A stretch of DNA of 64,000 nt from Janthinobacterium agaricidamnosum NBRC 102515 = DSM 9628 (GCF_000723165.1 NZ_HG322949.1:1632085-1696084); one strand, 5' to 3'. Shown: positions 9,095 to 18,721, counted from the first letter of the stretch. Notes: a model not told the origin generated them from the letters alone. Program-made: numbers and translations.

Positions 9095-11356
9095 ATGAAG
9101 ATGAAGCAGCGCGGCGCCTGTGTGGTGCGGCCGATGGTGTTGGCGTTGGCGATGGCTTTTTGCGGCCATGCGGTGGCGGCCGATGAAGAAACAACACCGG
9201 AAGTGGTGTTGCCGGCCATCAGCGTGTTCGGCGATACCATCAGCGCCGCCAATGTCGGCCGCTCCTACCTGAAAAGCGAAGACGTCGAGCGCCAGCAAGC
9301 GAATAACGTCGCGGCCTTGCTCGACAACTTGCCCGGAGTCGACCTGGCCGGCACGTCGCGGCCGAGCGGCCAGACTTTGAATATCTGGGGTTTTAATAAG
9401 GTGCAGGACGTCAAGGTGATTCTCGACGGCGTGCCGAAGGGGTTTGAAAAATACCGCCAGGGATCGATTTTTGTCGAGCCGGAATTGATCAAGCAGATCG
9501 AGGTCAACAAGGGGCCGCACACTTCGCTGTACGGCAATGGCGGCTTCGGCGGCGTGGTGACGATCGACACCAAGGACGCCAGGGACATGCTGAAGGGCGA
9601 GGCCAACGTTGGCGCCTTCGTCAAATATGCGCACCAAAGCAATAACGCCGAAAACGATGCGACGGTCGCCGTGTATGGCCGCACCGAAGACGGCCGCTAC
9701 GACGCGATGGCCTATGTCACGCAGCGCAAGTCGGGCGACCTGGAAAAGCCGGACGGCAAGCCGTTCCGCTTTTCGGCGGTCGATACGCCATCGAGCCTGA
9801 TCAAGCTGAATGTCCGGCTGACCGATGAACAATTGCTGACGCTGTCGGCGATGCGCGGCCGCAGCACCGGCTGGGGACCGTTCGCGGCGCTGGGCGAAGA
9901 CGTGCCGGTGCCGACCGACGCCGAAATCAAGAAATACGGCTGGGATGAGGCGTGGCAACGCAAGGCGGTGTACCGCGACCAGCAAGACGATACCTATGCC
10001 GTCAAATGGCATTACGCGCCGCGCGACAATCCGCTGGTCAACCTGACCGCCACCTATGGCCGCTCCTATACCGAGCAGCACGACAAGCGCCCGGACAGCG
10101 CGTCGCAAGCGTCGTTCCTCGGTTCGCTGGGCAATGAAAGCTGGGCCTCGTACAACGACCAGCTGGCCGAAGTGCGCAATGAAAGCCTGTTTTCGACCGG
10201 TGCGCTGGCGCATGTGCTCAGCATCGGCGCGCAATGGCACAAGAACGTGCGCGATACGCTGATGTATTATCCGTCGCCGTCGGCCTTGAAAGATCCGACT
10301 TATAACTTCGGTTATTTCCAGCCGTATTACATGCCGGCCGGCCAGCAAAAGACCGAGGGCCTGTATCTGCAGGATGCGATGACCTACGGTTCCGTGACGA
10401 TGACGGCGGCGCTGCGCTACGACCGCGTGACGACGCAAGGCGTACCGAACGTCGCGTCGCGCTACAACAGCCCGCTGCCGGCCGCCGGCCACGATTTCCG
10501 CGCGGTCACGCACAGCGACTGGTCGCCGCGGGTCGGCCTGTTCTGGAAAGCCACCAGCAGCCTGGCGCTGTTCGCCGATGCGAGCCGCACCTGGCGCGCG
10601 CCGACCATCGATGAAATGTTTTCCAATGAATTTTACGTGACGCCGGCGCTCAGTTCGTCGACCCCGGGCACCAGCCGCGACTTGAAAGTCGAGCGCATCA
10701 CGGCCGTGCGGCTCGGTGCGATGGCCAGCCGCAAGGGCTTGTTCAGCGAGCGCGACGACGCGCAAGTGCGGCTGACCTTTTACCAGAACCGCGACAGCGA
10801 CAATATCGGCCCGCGCCTGGGCGTGCTGGTGTACGGCTACGTGCCGGGCAGCGGCATGAAGCTGCCGCCGGGCTTGTCGGACTACCGCAACCTGAGCGGT
10901 TTCCGCACCGCCGGCATGGAGCTGGAATCGTTTTATAACACGCCGGATATGTACGCCAGCGCATCGCTGTCGATGCAGACCGGCCGCCGCAACGGCACCC
11001 AGCGCGATCCATGGGGCGACGACGAACCGGTGGCGACGATAGCGCCGAACAAGCTGATCACCAGCCTGGGCTGGAAGTTGCCGGTGCCGGGAACGACGCT
11101 TGGATGGCAGGGCAAATTCGTCTCCAAACAAGACAAGCTGTTACCGTTGGGCAGTTTCTACCGCTTGCCGCCGTCGCAGGGTTATGGCTTGCACACGCTG
11201 TTTGCTTCCTGGCATGGCAGCCAGGGCGTCTGGCGCGATACCGATCTGCGGCTGACGGTCGACAACATCTTCAACCGCGACTACAAGCCGTATCTGAGCG
11301 AAGGCGTGACGGGCGTGGGGCGCAACTACAAGCTGAGCTTGTCGCGTTCGTTTTAA
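9095..11356 (+). CDS. TonB-dependent outer membrane receptor, probably for heme
   Basis: A 753-residue receptor when started at ATG 9095, which follows AAGGA and opens a clear signal peptide ending AVAA. The open frame continues about 64 codons upstream without any sign of coding. A plug domain (about residues 40-165, with LYGNGGFGGVVTIDTK) precedes a beta-barrel ending in an aromatic residue (SLSRSF). The WRAPTIDEMF segment in the barrel resembles the FRAP region of heme/hemoglobin receptors and the C-terminus is of that type. Import of heme is therefore the favoured role, but another siderophore cannot be excluded. The Fur-like site upstream implies iron repression. It ends 5 bp from a convergent gene. 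Confidence 0.82.
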   Translation: MKMKQRGACVVRPMVLALAMAFCGHAVAADEETTPEVVLPAISVFGDTISAANVGRSYLKSEDVERQQANNVAALLDNLPGVDLAGTSRPSGQTLNIWGFNKVQDVKVILDGVPKGFEKYRQGSIFVEPELIKQIEVNKGPHTSLYGNGGFGGVVTIDTKDARDMLKGEANVGAFVKYAHQSNNAENDATVAVYGRTEDGRYDAMAYVTQRKSGDLEKPDGKPFRFSAVDTPSSLIKLNVRLTDEQLLTLSAMRGRSTGWGPFAALGEDVPVPTDAEIKKYGWDEAWQRKAVYRDQQDDTYAVKWHYAPRDNPLVNLTATYGRSYTEQHDKRPDSASQASFLGSLGNESWASYNDQLAEVRNESLFSTGALAHVLSIGAQWHKNVRDTLMYYPSPSALKDPTYNFGYFQPYYMPAGQQKTEGLYLQDAMTYGSVTMTAALRYDRVTTQGVPNVASRYNSPLPAAGHDFRAVTHSDWSPRVGLFWKATSSLALFADASRTWRAPTIDEMFSNEFYVTPALSSSTPGTSRDLKVERITAVRLGAMASRKGLFSERDDAQVRLTFYQNRDSDNIGPRLGVLVYGYVPGSGMKLPPGLSDYRNLSGFRTAGMELESFYNTPDMYASASLSMQTGRRNGTQRDPWGDDEPVATIAPNKLITSLGWKLPVPGTTLGWQGKFVSKQDKLLPLGSFYRLPPSQGYGLHTLFASWHGSQGVWRDTDLRLTVDNIFNRDYKPYLSEGVTGVGRNYKLSLSRSF

Positions 11357-11361
11357 ATTTT

Positions 11362-12720
11362 TCAACGCATCACAATCGCCTTGACGGTTTCCCACGCGGC
11401 GCTGCCCGAGTGGGTCGCGCGCACCTGGTTGCGGCCGCCTTCCTTGGCGGCGTACATGGCGCGGTCGGCGGCGACGAACAGGGCTTCCTTGTCATCGAGC
11501 TGGTGCGGCTGGATGGTGGCCACGCCGATGCTGACGGTGATCCAGCCGGACGTCGCCGAGCGCGGATGCGGCAATTGCAGCGCTTCGATATCGACCCGTA
11601 TCGCTTCGGCCAGGCTCAAGGCCACCGTGGCGTCGGTATCGGCGAACAGCAACACAAATTCCTCGCCGCCATAGCGCGCCGCCAAGTCGCCCGGGCGGCT
11701 GGCGTGCGACGCGATGGTTTGCGCCACTTGCTGCAAACACAGGTCGCCGGCCGGATGGCCCAGCGTGTCGTTGTAGAGCTTGAAATGATCGACGTCGAGC
11801 ACCACCAGCGACAGCGGCGCGCCGCTGCGCACCGAACGCTGCCACTCGCTGTCGAGGAAGCTGTCGAAATGGCGCCGGTTGGCGATCTTGGTCAGCGGGT
11901 CGAGGTAGGCGGCGCGCTGCAACGCGTCTTCCGACTGCTTGTGATGGGTGATATCGTGCAGCAAGCCGATGTACAGCGGCTCGCGCAAATACATCGGCGT
12001 CAGCGTCAGGTCCATGCTCAGCGTGGCGCCGTTCTGGTGGCGGATCGCCACTTCGCGGGTGCCGTGGTTGTGCGCGGTTTCCGGATTGGCCGCATACATC
12101 GCGAAATAATCCAGATATTCCTGCGTCACCAGCGGGCTCAGCAAATCGCCGATGGAACGGCCGGCCAATTCGTTTTCGCGGTAGCCCAGGTAGTGGTCGC
12201 AAGCCGGATTGGTGAACTGGATGCGGCCGTCGGCCTCGATGATCAGCAAGCCTTCGGCCATGTTGTTGACGATGGTGCGCAGGCGCTCGGCCTGCTCTTG
12301 CTGGGTTTCGCTGTTGCTGCGGATTTGCAGCTGGCTGCGCACGCGCGCGCAGACCTCGGCCAAACGCAGCGGCTTGCTGATGTAATCGACGGCGCCGATA
12401 TCGAAACCGGCCACCACGTCGTCGGTATCGGTCTTGGCGCTCATGAACATCACCGGAATGCGCTGCGTCAGCGGATTTTGCTTGAGGCGGCGGCACGTTT
12501 CAAAACCATCGACGCCGGGCATCATCACATCGAGCAAGATCAGGTCCGGGTGCGCGCGCGCGGCAATTTCCAGCGCGCGCTCGCCGCAGGTGGCGACAAA
12601 GGTCTGGTAACCCTGTGCACTCATCATTTCACGCAGCAGCGCCAGGTTGGCCGGCGCGTCATCGACAATCAAGATCGCGGCCTTGCGCCGCTGTGACAAC
12701 TCCACACTGCTTGAACTCAT
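11362..12720 (-). CDS. Response regulator diguanylate cyclase (receiver-PAS-GGDEF)
   Basis: A 452-residue cytoplasmic protein. An N-terminal receiver domain has its phosphoacceptor Asp in LILLDVMMPGVDGF, a PAS domain follows (about residues 145-265), and a GGDEF domain ends the protein. The active-site motif is GGEEF and an RPGD inhibitory site lies five residues before it, so it should make c-di-GMP from two GTP and be product-inhibited. The start at 12720 is chosen over a longer frame because AAGG precedes it and the receiver begins soon after. No partner histidine kinase is adjacent. c-di-GMP made here could influence the motility cluster further along, which is inference. Confidence 0.93.
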   Translation of the reverse strand: MSSSSVELSQRRKAAILIVDDAPANLALLREMMSAQGYQTFVATCGERALEIAARAHPDLILLDVMMPGVDGFETCRRLKQNPLTQRIPVMFMSAKTDTDDVVAGFDIGAVDYISKPLRLAEVCARVRSQLQIRSNSETQQEQAERLRTIVNNMAEGLLIIEADGRIQFTNPACDHYLGYRENELAGRSIGDLLSPLVTQEYLDYFAMYAANPETAHNHGTREVAIRHQNGATLSMDLTLTPMYLREPLYIGLLHDITHHKQSEDALQRAAYLDPLTKIANRRHFDSFLDSEWQRSVRSGAPLSLVVLDVDHFKLYNDTLGHPAGDLCLQQVAQTIASHASRPGDLAARYGGEEFVLLFADTDATVALSLAEAIRVDIEALQLPHPRSATSGWITVSIGVATIQPHQLDDKEALFVAADRAMYAAKEGGRNQVRATHSGSAAWETVKAIVMR

Positions 12721-13021
12721 TGCCTTGCCTTTTCCGATGTGCTGCACAGGCCCGCGTTTGCTACCGCTGCTGCCAATTGATGCGGCCTGGCAGGTGGTAT
12801 TAATGCGTGTTGGCAAATGCTGGCCTGATCAAAAGTGACTCTTCGTCCAAATCATACCGCTTTGTTAATTTTATTTGTTAAAAATCCTACGTGACTTTTT
12901 TTGAAATAGGCAGATGATGTAGAGTTTTTAGCAACAAATATCCCAAACTGACGGGCTGTACATCACTGTTGGTTAATTTTCATGGCTGCGATGTGGTCGT
13001 CATCACGCGCTTGCCTGCTAA
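12721..13021. other. Gene-free interval before MITE copy 2
   Basis: About 300 bases, AT-rich around 12840-12950, with no convincing open frame or RNA gene. It should hold the promoter of the leftward diguanylate cyclase. The whole non-coding gap runs on through the MITE (13022-13179) to the GTG start at 13393. Confidence 0.6.
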
Positions 13022-13179
13022 GAGCCTATCCCAGTAGATGAATACGCCCTCTTCTGGCGCCCCTCAGTAGCGGGGACTGCGTTGCTCGTCGTCGCGTGGC
13101 TCGCCACGCTTGCTCCTCACGCCTGGTCCGCGCTGCTGATGCGCTGCCAGCAGAAGACGCTCACTACTGGGATAGGCTC
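13022..13179 (+). mobile_element. MITE copy 2 (158 bp), flanked by TAA duplication
   Basis: Element with perfect terminal inverted repeats reading GAGCCTATCCCAGTAG inwards, flanked on both sides by TAA (13019-13021 and 13180-13182), a plausible target-site duplication. Its sequence is identical to copy 3 at 19364-19521 as far as I can compare by eye. An internal GCGTGGCTCGCCACGC palindrome lies in the centre. No transposase frame is present. Confidence 0.82.
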
Positions 13180-13392
13180 TAAGGCCATGCTGTTTTTACA
13201 GCCTGGGATCGCAAATTGGCACGGCCTGCTCCCGGATTGGCCCGAAACGAGGCCGATACGACCTTTTTATTTTGCCGCTCTCTGGCAACATCACCGGTTG
13301 CGCTTGCATGCATGGCCGCGCCGGGTTGCGCCTGGGTTCAGGCGGACGGCATGCGGCTGCATGCTACGAGAATGACCACGAGGAGAAAAAGT

Positions 13393-13872
13393 GTGAAGAT
13401 CAATGGAGAAATAAAGACGCTTGACGTCGATGGCGACACGCCGGTGTTATGGGCGATACGCGACGTGCTCGGCATGACCGGCACTAAATTTGGTTGCGGC
13501 AAGGGGTTGTGCGGCGCGTGCACCGTGCATATCGACGGCGTCGCCACCCGCTCGTGCATCACCAGCGTGGAATCGGTGGCCAGGTCCGAAGTCCGCACCA
13601 TCGAATCGCTGGCCGATACGCGGATCGGCCGGGCCTTGCAGGCGGCCTGGCTGGAACTCGACGTGGTGCAATGCGGTTATTGCCAGTCGGGCCAGTTGAT
13701 GTCGGCTGCCGCCTTGCTGGCGAAAAACAAGGCCCCCAGCGACGCCGATATCGACGATGCGATGAGCGGCAACATTTGCCGCTGCGGCACCTATGTGCGC
13801 ATCCGCGCCGGCATCAAGACCGCGGCCCGGATGCTGTCCACCGGAAAACTGGAGGTGGGCCATGCTGTTTGA
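13393..13872 (+). CDS. IorA-type (2Fe-2S) subunit of a molybdenum hydroxylase, first locus
   Basis: A 159-residue small subunit with two [2Fe-2S] centres: the plant-ferredoxin set in [13 protein letters not shown] and the all-helical set in CGYCQSGQ and ICRCGTY. It relays electrons from the molybdopterin subunit. I start it at GTG 13393, seven bases after GAGGAG; the open frame upstream has no ribosome site and does not resemble the family. The next gene overlaps its end by 11 bp, so the two are translationally coupled. There is no FAD subunit nearby, as usual for the isoquinoline 1-oxidoreductase/periplasmic aldehyde dehydrogenase branch of the xanthine dehydrogenase family. Confidence 0.85.
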   Translation: MKINGEIKTLDVDGDTPVLWAIRDVLGMTGTKFGCGKGLCGACTVHIDGVATRSCITSVESVARSEVRTIESLADTRIGRALQAAWLELDVVQCGYCQSGQLMSAAALLAKNKAPSDADIDDAMSGNICRCGTYVRIRAGIKTAARMLSTGKLEVGHAV

Positions 13873-16066
13873 CCGCCTGAACATGCATCAGCAGGATGAT
13901 GCAGTTCCCAATGTTTCGCGCCGTAATTTCCTGGGCGCCAGCCTGGCCGCCGGCGGCGGTTTGCTGATCAGCGTGGGGCTGGGTGCCGTGCCCGGGGCGG
14001 TATTCGGGGCTGGCAAGGCCGATGGCGCAGCGGCATTCGAGCCGAACGCCTTCGTGCACATCGGCACCGACGGCAAGGTCACGCTGACCATGCCGTACAT
14101 CGAAATGGGGCAGGGTACCTACACGGCGATTCCGATGCTCATTTCCGAAGAGCTGGAAATCGGCTTGCAGCATGTACGCCTGGAACATGCGCCGCCCAAC
14201 GACAAGCTGTACGCCAACGGCATCCTCGGCTTCCAGGTGACCGGCGGTTCGACCACCATCCGCGGCGCGTTCGGACCGATGCGCCGCGCCGGCGCGGTCG
14301 CGCGCCTGATGCTGGTCGCGGCCGCCGCGCGACGCTGGCAGGTCGACGCATCGTCTTGCCGCGCCGAACGCGGCGAAGTGATCCACCAGGCCAGCGGACG
14401 CCGCCTGGCCTATGGCGCGCTGGCGACCGACGCGGCGGGTCTGGCCATGCCGCAGGCCGACCAGGTCGCGCTGAAACCCGGCGCCGACTTCAAGCTGATC
14501 GGCACGCCGGCAAAACGGCTCGATTCGCCGGCCAAGGTCAATGGCACGGCCTTGTACGGCATCGACGCCAGGGTGGCCGGCATGAAAATCGCCACGCTGG
14601 CCCAGTCGCCGGTGTTCGGCGGCAAGCTGCGCAGCGTCGACGACAGCAAGGCCAGGGCGGTGCGCGGCGTGCGCCAGATCGTCAAGCTCGATGATTGCGT
14701 GGCGGTGGTCGCCGACCACATGGGCGCCGCCAAGAAGGGCCTGGAGGCATTGCTCATCGAATGGGACGATGGCCCGAACGGCAAACTGAACACCGCCGAT
14801 ATCGTGGCCGACATGCGGCGCGCTTCGGCGCAGCCGGGCGCGGTGGTGCGCAGCGAAGGCGACAATGCCAAGGCGATGCAGCAAGCGGCAACACGTCTGG
14901 ACGCGGTGTACGAATTGCCGTTCCTGATCCACGGCGCGATGGAGCCGCTGAACTGTACCGTGCACGTGCGCAAGGATCGTTGCGAAGTGTGGGTAGGCAC
15001 CCAGGTGATCACCCGCGCGCAGGCCGCCGCGGCGGCCGTGACCGGCTTGCCGGTCGAAAAAGTGACGGTGCATAACCATTACCTTGGCGGCGGTTTCGGA
15101 CGCCGGCTGGAAGTCGACAGCATCACCCGCGCGGTGCAAATCGCGCAGCACGTCGATAGCCCGGTCAAGATCGTCTGGAGCCGCGAAGAAGACATCCAGC
15201 ACGATATGTACCGGCCGTATTTCTATGACCGGGTCAGCGCCGGACTCGATGAGCAAGGCTTGCCGGTCGCGTGGTCGCATCGCCTGACCGGTTCGTCGAT
15301 CCTGAAGCGCTGGTATCCGCCGCTGTACAACAAGGGTTTTGATCCGGAAACCATCGATGGCGCCGCGCATCCGCCGTATGCCTTGCCGAATATCCTGGTT
15401 GATTACGTCAACCACGAACCGGCAGTGCCGACCGCGTTCTGGCGCGGCGTCGGGCCGGCGCACAACGTGTTTGTGGTTGAAAGTTTTATCGACGAACTGG
15501 CCGCCGCCGCCGGGCAGGATCCGGTGGCTTACCGCAGCGCTTTGCTGAAAGAAAACCCGCGCGCGCTGGCGGTGCTGCAACTGGCGGCCGGCAAGGCTGG
15601 CTGGGGCAAGCCGATGCCCAAGGGAGCAGGGCGCGGCGTGTCGCTGCAATTCGCGTTTGGCACTTATCTGGCGCTGGTGGCCGAGGTGGCGGTCGCACCG
15701 GACGGCACGGTCAGCGTCAAGCGGGTGGTGGCGGCGGTCGATGCCGGCGTGATCGTCAATCCGGACACGGTGCAGGCGCAAATGCACAGTGCGATCATCT
15801 TCGGCATCTCGGCTGCGCTGTATGGCCAGGCGACGCTCAAGGATGGCCGCATCGAGCAATCGAACTTCCATGACATGCGGGTGGTGCGCATGTCGGAAAC
15901 GCCGCTGCTGGAGATCCATATCGTGTCCAGCAAGGAAGCGCCGGGCGGCATGGGCGAACCGGGCACGGCAGCTTTGCCGCCGGCGCTGGCCAATGCAATT
16001 TTTGCGGCGACCGGCAAGCGCTTGAGGAAGTTGCCGATCGATGCGGACTTGCTGAAGTCCGCTTGA
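13862..16066 (+). CDS. IorB-type molybdopterin subunit, TAT-exported, first locus
   Basis: A 734-residue large subunit of a xanthine-dehydrogenase-family hydroxylase. The N-terminus has a Tat signal (VSRRNFLGAS near residue 20), so the holoenzyme acts in the periplasm. The molybdopterin-binding motif GGGFGRR and the C-terminal GGMGEP segment with the catalytic Glu are present. Typical substrates are aldehydes or N-heteroaromatics such as isoquinoline; which one cannot be told. ATG 13862 lies inside the small-subunit gene. Unlike the second locus (47567-50820) no cytochrome gene follows, so its electron acceptor must be encoded elsewhere. No XdhC-like maturation factor is in the window. Confidence 0.87.
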   Translation: MLFDRLNMHQQDDAVPNVSRRNFLGASLAAGGGLLISVGLGAVPGAVFGAGKADGAAAFEPNAFVHIGTDGKVTLTMPYIEMGQGTYTAIPMLISEELEIGLQHVRLEHAPPNDKLYANGILGFQVTGGSTTIRGAFGPMRRAGAVARLMLVAAAARRWQVDASSCRAERGEVIHQASGRRLAYGALATDAAGLAMPQADQVALKPGADFKLIGTPAKRLDSPAKVNGTALYGIDARVAGMKIATLAQSPVFGGKLRSVDDSKARAVRGVRQIVKLDDCVAVVADHMGAAKKGLEALLIEWDDGPNGKLNTADIVADMRRASAQPGAVVRSEGDNAKAMQQAATRLDAVYELPFLIHGAMEPLNCTVHVRKDRCEVWVGTQVITRAQAAAAAVTGLPVEKVTVHNHYLGGGFGRRLEVDSITRAVQIAQHVDSPVKIVWSREEDIQHDMYRPYFYDRVSAGLDEQGLPVAWSHRLTGSSILKRWYPPLYNKGFDPETIDGAAHPPYALPNILVDYVNHEPAVPTAFWRGVGPAHNVFVVESFIDELAAAAGQDPVAYRSALLKENPRALAVLQLAAGKAGWGKPMPKGAGRGVSLQFAFGTYLALVAEVAVAPDGTVSVKRVVAAVDAGVIVNPDTVQAQMHSAIIFGISAALYGQATLKDGRIEQSNFHDMRVVRMSETPLLEIHIVSSKEAPGGMGEPGTAALPPALANAIFAATGKRLRKLPIDADLLKSA

Positions 16067-16109
16067 GTGAAGTGAATAGATCAGCTGGATAGATCAGCTG
16101 AATAAGCCA

Positions 16110-16158
16110 GGCTGGCGGCGCAGCACCACCAAGCTTCAGGGTGGTGTCGCCGCCAGCC
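16110..16158. terminator. Long hairpin between convergent genes
   Basis: Arms GGCTGGCGGCG-CA-GCACCACC (from 16110) and GGTGGTGTCGCCGCCAGCC (16140-16158) form a strong, slightly bulged stem with loop AAGCTTCAG. It lies between the iorB-like gene and the convergent SMR gene and could serve both. There is no U tract on either side. Just before it, ATAGATCAGCTG occurs twice in tandem (about 16076-16101). Confidence 0.5.
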
Positions 16159-16165
16159 GGCTGGC

Positions 16166-16486
16166 TCAGTTTCCCGAGACCAGTTTGAGTCCGGTCACGC
16201 CGGCCAGTATCAGCACGATGCAGAAGATCCGCAGCGGCGCGGCGGAGTCGCCCAGCAGTACGATGCCGATGATCGCCGTGCCGGCCGCGCCGATGCCGGT
16301 CCAGACCGCGTAGCCGGTTCCGACTGGCAATGTGCGCAGCGAGAATGACAGCAGAATCACACTCGACAGGCCGGTGGCGACCGTCAGCAGCGACGGTAGC
16401 AGGCGCGTAAAACCTTCGGACGACTTCATGCCGAAGGCAAAGGCAATTTCAAGAATGCCGGCGATACCAAGCAGCAGCCAAGCCAT
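16166..16486 (-). CDS. sugE: SMR family small multidrug/guanidinium-type exporter, SugE-like
   Basis: A 106-residue four-helix inner-membrane protein of the small multidrug resistance family. The proton/substrate-coupling Glu lies in TM1 (GILEIAF, residue 13) and the segment LPVGTGYAVWTGIGA matches SugE/Gdx members better than EmrE. SugE-like proteins export guanidinium or quaternary ammonium compounds by proton antiport. The usual Trp in TM1 of Gdx proteins is Phe here, so guanidinium specificity is uncertain. It ends 13 bp after the preceding AhpD-like gene in the same direction, suggesting one transcript. I see no guanidine riboswitch upstream. Confidence 0.85.
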   Translation of the reverse strand: MAWLLLGIAGILEIAFAFGMKSSEGFTRLLPSLLTVATGLSSVILLSFSLRTLPVGTGYAVWTGIGAAGTAIIGIVLLGDSAAPLRIFCIVLILAGVTGLKLVSGN

Positions 16487-16499
16487 GGCGGCAGCGTGT

Positions 16500-16961
16500 T
16501 TACGCGTGGGCCGCGGCAGCGGCGGCAGGCGGGACGCGGAACGATACGCCCAGGCGGTTAAACGCGTTCATCAAGCCGATTGCATAGGTCAGGTCGGCAA
16601 CTTCCTTGTCGCTGAATTCGGTAGCCACGGCGTCATAGGCGGTATCGGGCACGCCGGTGTCGGCGACGCGCGTGACCACTTCGGCCCAGGCCAGCGCGCT
16701 GCGTTCACGGGCGCTGAAGACGGCGCCGGCGTCGTGCCACACTGGCACCAGCACCAGCTTGTCGACCGCCAGCCCGTTATTGAGCAGGTCGCGGGAATGC
16801 ATGTCGATGCAAAAGGCGCAGCCATTGATTTGCGACACCCGCAGATACACCAGGTCGACCAGTTGTTTTGGCAGGCCGCTCTTATGGATGCTGGCATGCA
16901 CCGCGCCGAACGCCTTGTAGATGTCCGGAGAAACCTTGGTGTAGTCGATACGATTGCTCAT
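16500..16961 (-). CDS. AhpD-like alkylhydroperoxidase/carboxymuconolactone decarboxylase family protein
   Basis: A 153-residue helical protein of the CMD/AhpD superfamily. The redox motif CAFCIDMHS (two Cys and a following His) is intact, which favours a peroxidase or thiol-redox role over the decarboxylase role. I start it at ATG 16961 (MSNRIDYTKVSP); a longer frame adds 16 unlikely residues. It is followed at 13 bp by the SMR exporter. Upstream at 17088 ends the MocR-type regulator, transcribed the same way, so this pair may respond to it. Confidence 0.85.
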   Translation of the reverse strand: MSNRIDYTKVSPDIYKAFGAVHASIHKSGLPKQLVDLVYLRVSQINGCAFCIDMHSRDLLNNGLAVDKLVLVPVWHDAGAVFSARERSALAWAEVVTRVADTGVPDTAYDAVATEFSDKEVADLTYAIGLMNAFNRLGVSFRVPPAAAAAAHA

Positions 16962-17087
16962 GATAAGTTCCTTGTTGATGTGTTGTTGAAGGACTCCATG
17001 GTGCTGCATCTTGGCCTATTCGAGAAGAGCCATAATATGAGTTGTGGACTAGGGCATGATGGTCTTGACGGCGGCCGCCGCCCCATC

Positions 17088-18506
17088 TTACATCAGCGTC
17101 AGTATTCGTCGTCCCAGGGTTTCTGCGGTGTGGCGCGAGTCGATATTGGTAAAGTTGAGCAGCAGCGCGGACGCCTCGTCGTTCTTCCTGGACCAATCCG
17201 TCAGCGCCTCGCCGGCCAAACCCTGCTGGCGCATCCGCGTGACCAGTTGACGATCCGGTTGCCGGTCTTGCAAACGCAGGATCAGGTGCATGCCGCCAAC
17301 TTGTCCATCGATGCGCACATGCTTGCCCAGCACGCTTTCCAGGCCCGCCGTCGCCGCATCGCGCCGCTCGGCATACAGCCTGCGCATGCGCTGGATATGG
17401 CGCGCGAAGTGGCCTTCCGTGATGAACGCCGTCACGATCGCTTGCGTCAACTGCGGACTGCCTCCGGCAAAGGCTTGATTGATTTGCTCAAAGCGCTCGA
17501 CCTGGGATGCCGGCACCAGCAGGTAAGCCAGCCGGATGCCGGGAAACAGCACCTTGCTGAACGTGCCGGCATACAGCACGCGGCCATCGCGGTCCAGGCT
17601 CTTTAATGCGGGCAGCGGCCGGCTGACATAGCGGTACTCGCCGTCGTAGTCGTCCTCGATCACCCAGGCGTCGTTGCGCGCCGCCCAATCCAGCAGCTCC
17701 AGCCGGCGCGGCAGCGACAAGGTCACGCACAGCGGACTCTGGTGGGCCGGCGTGACCACCGCCGCGCGCGCCCGTGGCGCCGCCCTGATGCCGTCTGCCA
17801 CGCACAAACCGTCGCCATCGACCGGCACCGGGACGGTGCCGATCTGCAGGCGTTCCAGCAAATCCCGGGTCGGCGGATAGCCCGGGTCTTCGGTCCACAC
17901 GCGATCGCCAGCTTTCAGTAATGCATGCGCGATCAGCTCCATGCTATGGCGGTAGCCGGACGTGACGAAGATCTGCGAGGCCGAGCAATGAATCCCGCGC
18001 GACATGTGCAGATAGGCGGCGATCGCGGTCCGCAGTTCCGGCAAGCCGGAGACCGGCGGGTGGGCCATGTCCGCCGGCTGCGTTGCGCGCACGCAGCGCG
18101 CTCCGAGGCGCGCCCATATCTTGCGCGGAAACTCATCCAGCGCGGGCAAGCCCATCTGGAATGGCAGCACCGAATCCGGGCGAAAATTGTTGCCCGTGTC
18201 GCCATGCGGACGCGGCAAGGCGCTGGCGAGCGGCCCTCGCGGCTTCAGCCCCGGTGTCACGATGGTGCCGGCCTGGCCCCGCGCCAGGAGATAGCCCTCG
18301 GCGCCGAGCAGCGCATAGGCGGCTTCGATGGTGCCCCGGGCCAAGCCCAACTCCTTGGTCAGCGCCCGCGCCGACGGTATCCGGTCGCCCGGCTTTAATA
18401 CCCCGCTGGCAATCGCGGCCCGGAACCGGTCGTAGATCTGGCGGTAAAAAGGTTCGGCCGCGGCTGGATCCAACGGCGAAATAGGGTTGCTCCGCGCCTT
18501 GTTCAT
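17088..18506 (-). CDS. MocR/PdxR-family transcriptional regulator (GntR HTH plus aminotransferase fold)
   Basis: A 472-residue protein with an N-terminal GntR winged helix (about residues 15-85; GDRIPSARALTKELG is the recognition region) joined to a fold-type I aminotransferase domain. The PLP lysine is in TFSKVLFPGIRL. MocR proteins sense PLP or amino-compounds and usually control a divergent gene. Here the divergent neighbour is an azoreductase, and the same-strand downstream genes are the AhpD-like protein and SMR exporter, so a small redox/detoxification regulon is plausible. True PdxR regulates pdxST, which is absent here, so I give no symbol. Confidence 0.88.
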   Translation of the reverse strand: MNKARSNPISPLDPAAAEPFYRQIYDRFRAAIASGVLKPGDRIPSARALTKELGLARGTIEAAYALLGAEGYLLARGQAGTIVTPGLKPRGPLASALPRPHGDTGNNFRPDSVLPFQMGLPALDEFPRKIWARLGARCVRATQPADMAHPPVSGLPELRTAIAAYLHMSRGIHCSASQIFVTSGYRHSMELIAHALLKAGDRVWTEDPGYPPTRDLLERLQIGTVPVPVDGDGLCVADGIRAAPRARAAVVTPAHQSPLCVTLSLPRRLELLDWAARNDAWVIEDDYDGEYRYVSRPLPALKSLDRDGRVLYAGTFSKVLFPGIRLAYLLVPASQVERFEQINQAFAGGSPQLTQAIVTAFITEGHFARHIQRMRRLYAERRDAATAGLESVLGKHVRIDGQVGGMHLILRLQDRQPDRQLVTRMRQQGLAGEALTDWSRKNDEASALLLNFTNIDSRHTAETLGRRILTLM

Positions 18507-18585
18507 GGCATAGTCAATTTTGTGGTTGATCGATCAATCGATTGTACCATTCGGCTACCTGCCGGATGCTGGTCCGATGATGCGC

Positions 18586-18617
18586 ATGGATCAGTTCTAA
18601 TGCTAATTCATGGATCA
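18586..18617. promoter_or_regulatory. Candidate MocR operator: direct repeats of ATGGATCA
   Basis: ATGGATCA occurs at 18586-18593 and again at 18610-18617, 24 bp apart from start to start. An inverted partial match (AGTCCATCTGG) follows at about 18625. MocR regulators usually bind direct repeats about two helical turns apart. The site sits in the divergent gap and overlaps a weak promoter-like pair (TTGAAT 18619, TAGAAT 18640, 15-bp spacer) that would drive the azoreductase. Confidence 0.5.
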
Positions 18618-18721
18618 TTTGAATAGTCCATCTGGTTTGTAGAATGACGGCTGTCTTGCGCTCAATGCCTGAGCTGGGCGTCAATCGCCTACACTACAAT
18701 CACACCTGGAATGGATCAAGC

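Noticed and set aside
13216..13231. Sigma-54 promoter (TGGCACGGCCTGCT) before the first iorA
   Set aside because: The GG and GC elements are not 10 bases apart as required, and the distance to the start is large.
16487..16961. Guanidine riboswitch controlling the SugE-like exporter
   Set aside because: The region upstream of the exporter is the AhpD-like gene, and no guanidine riboswitch motif is seen before that gene either.
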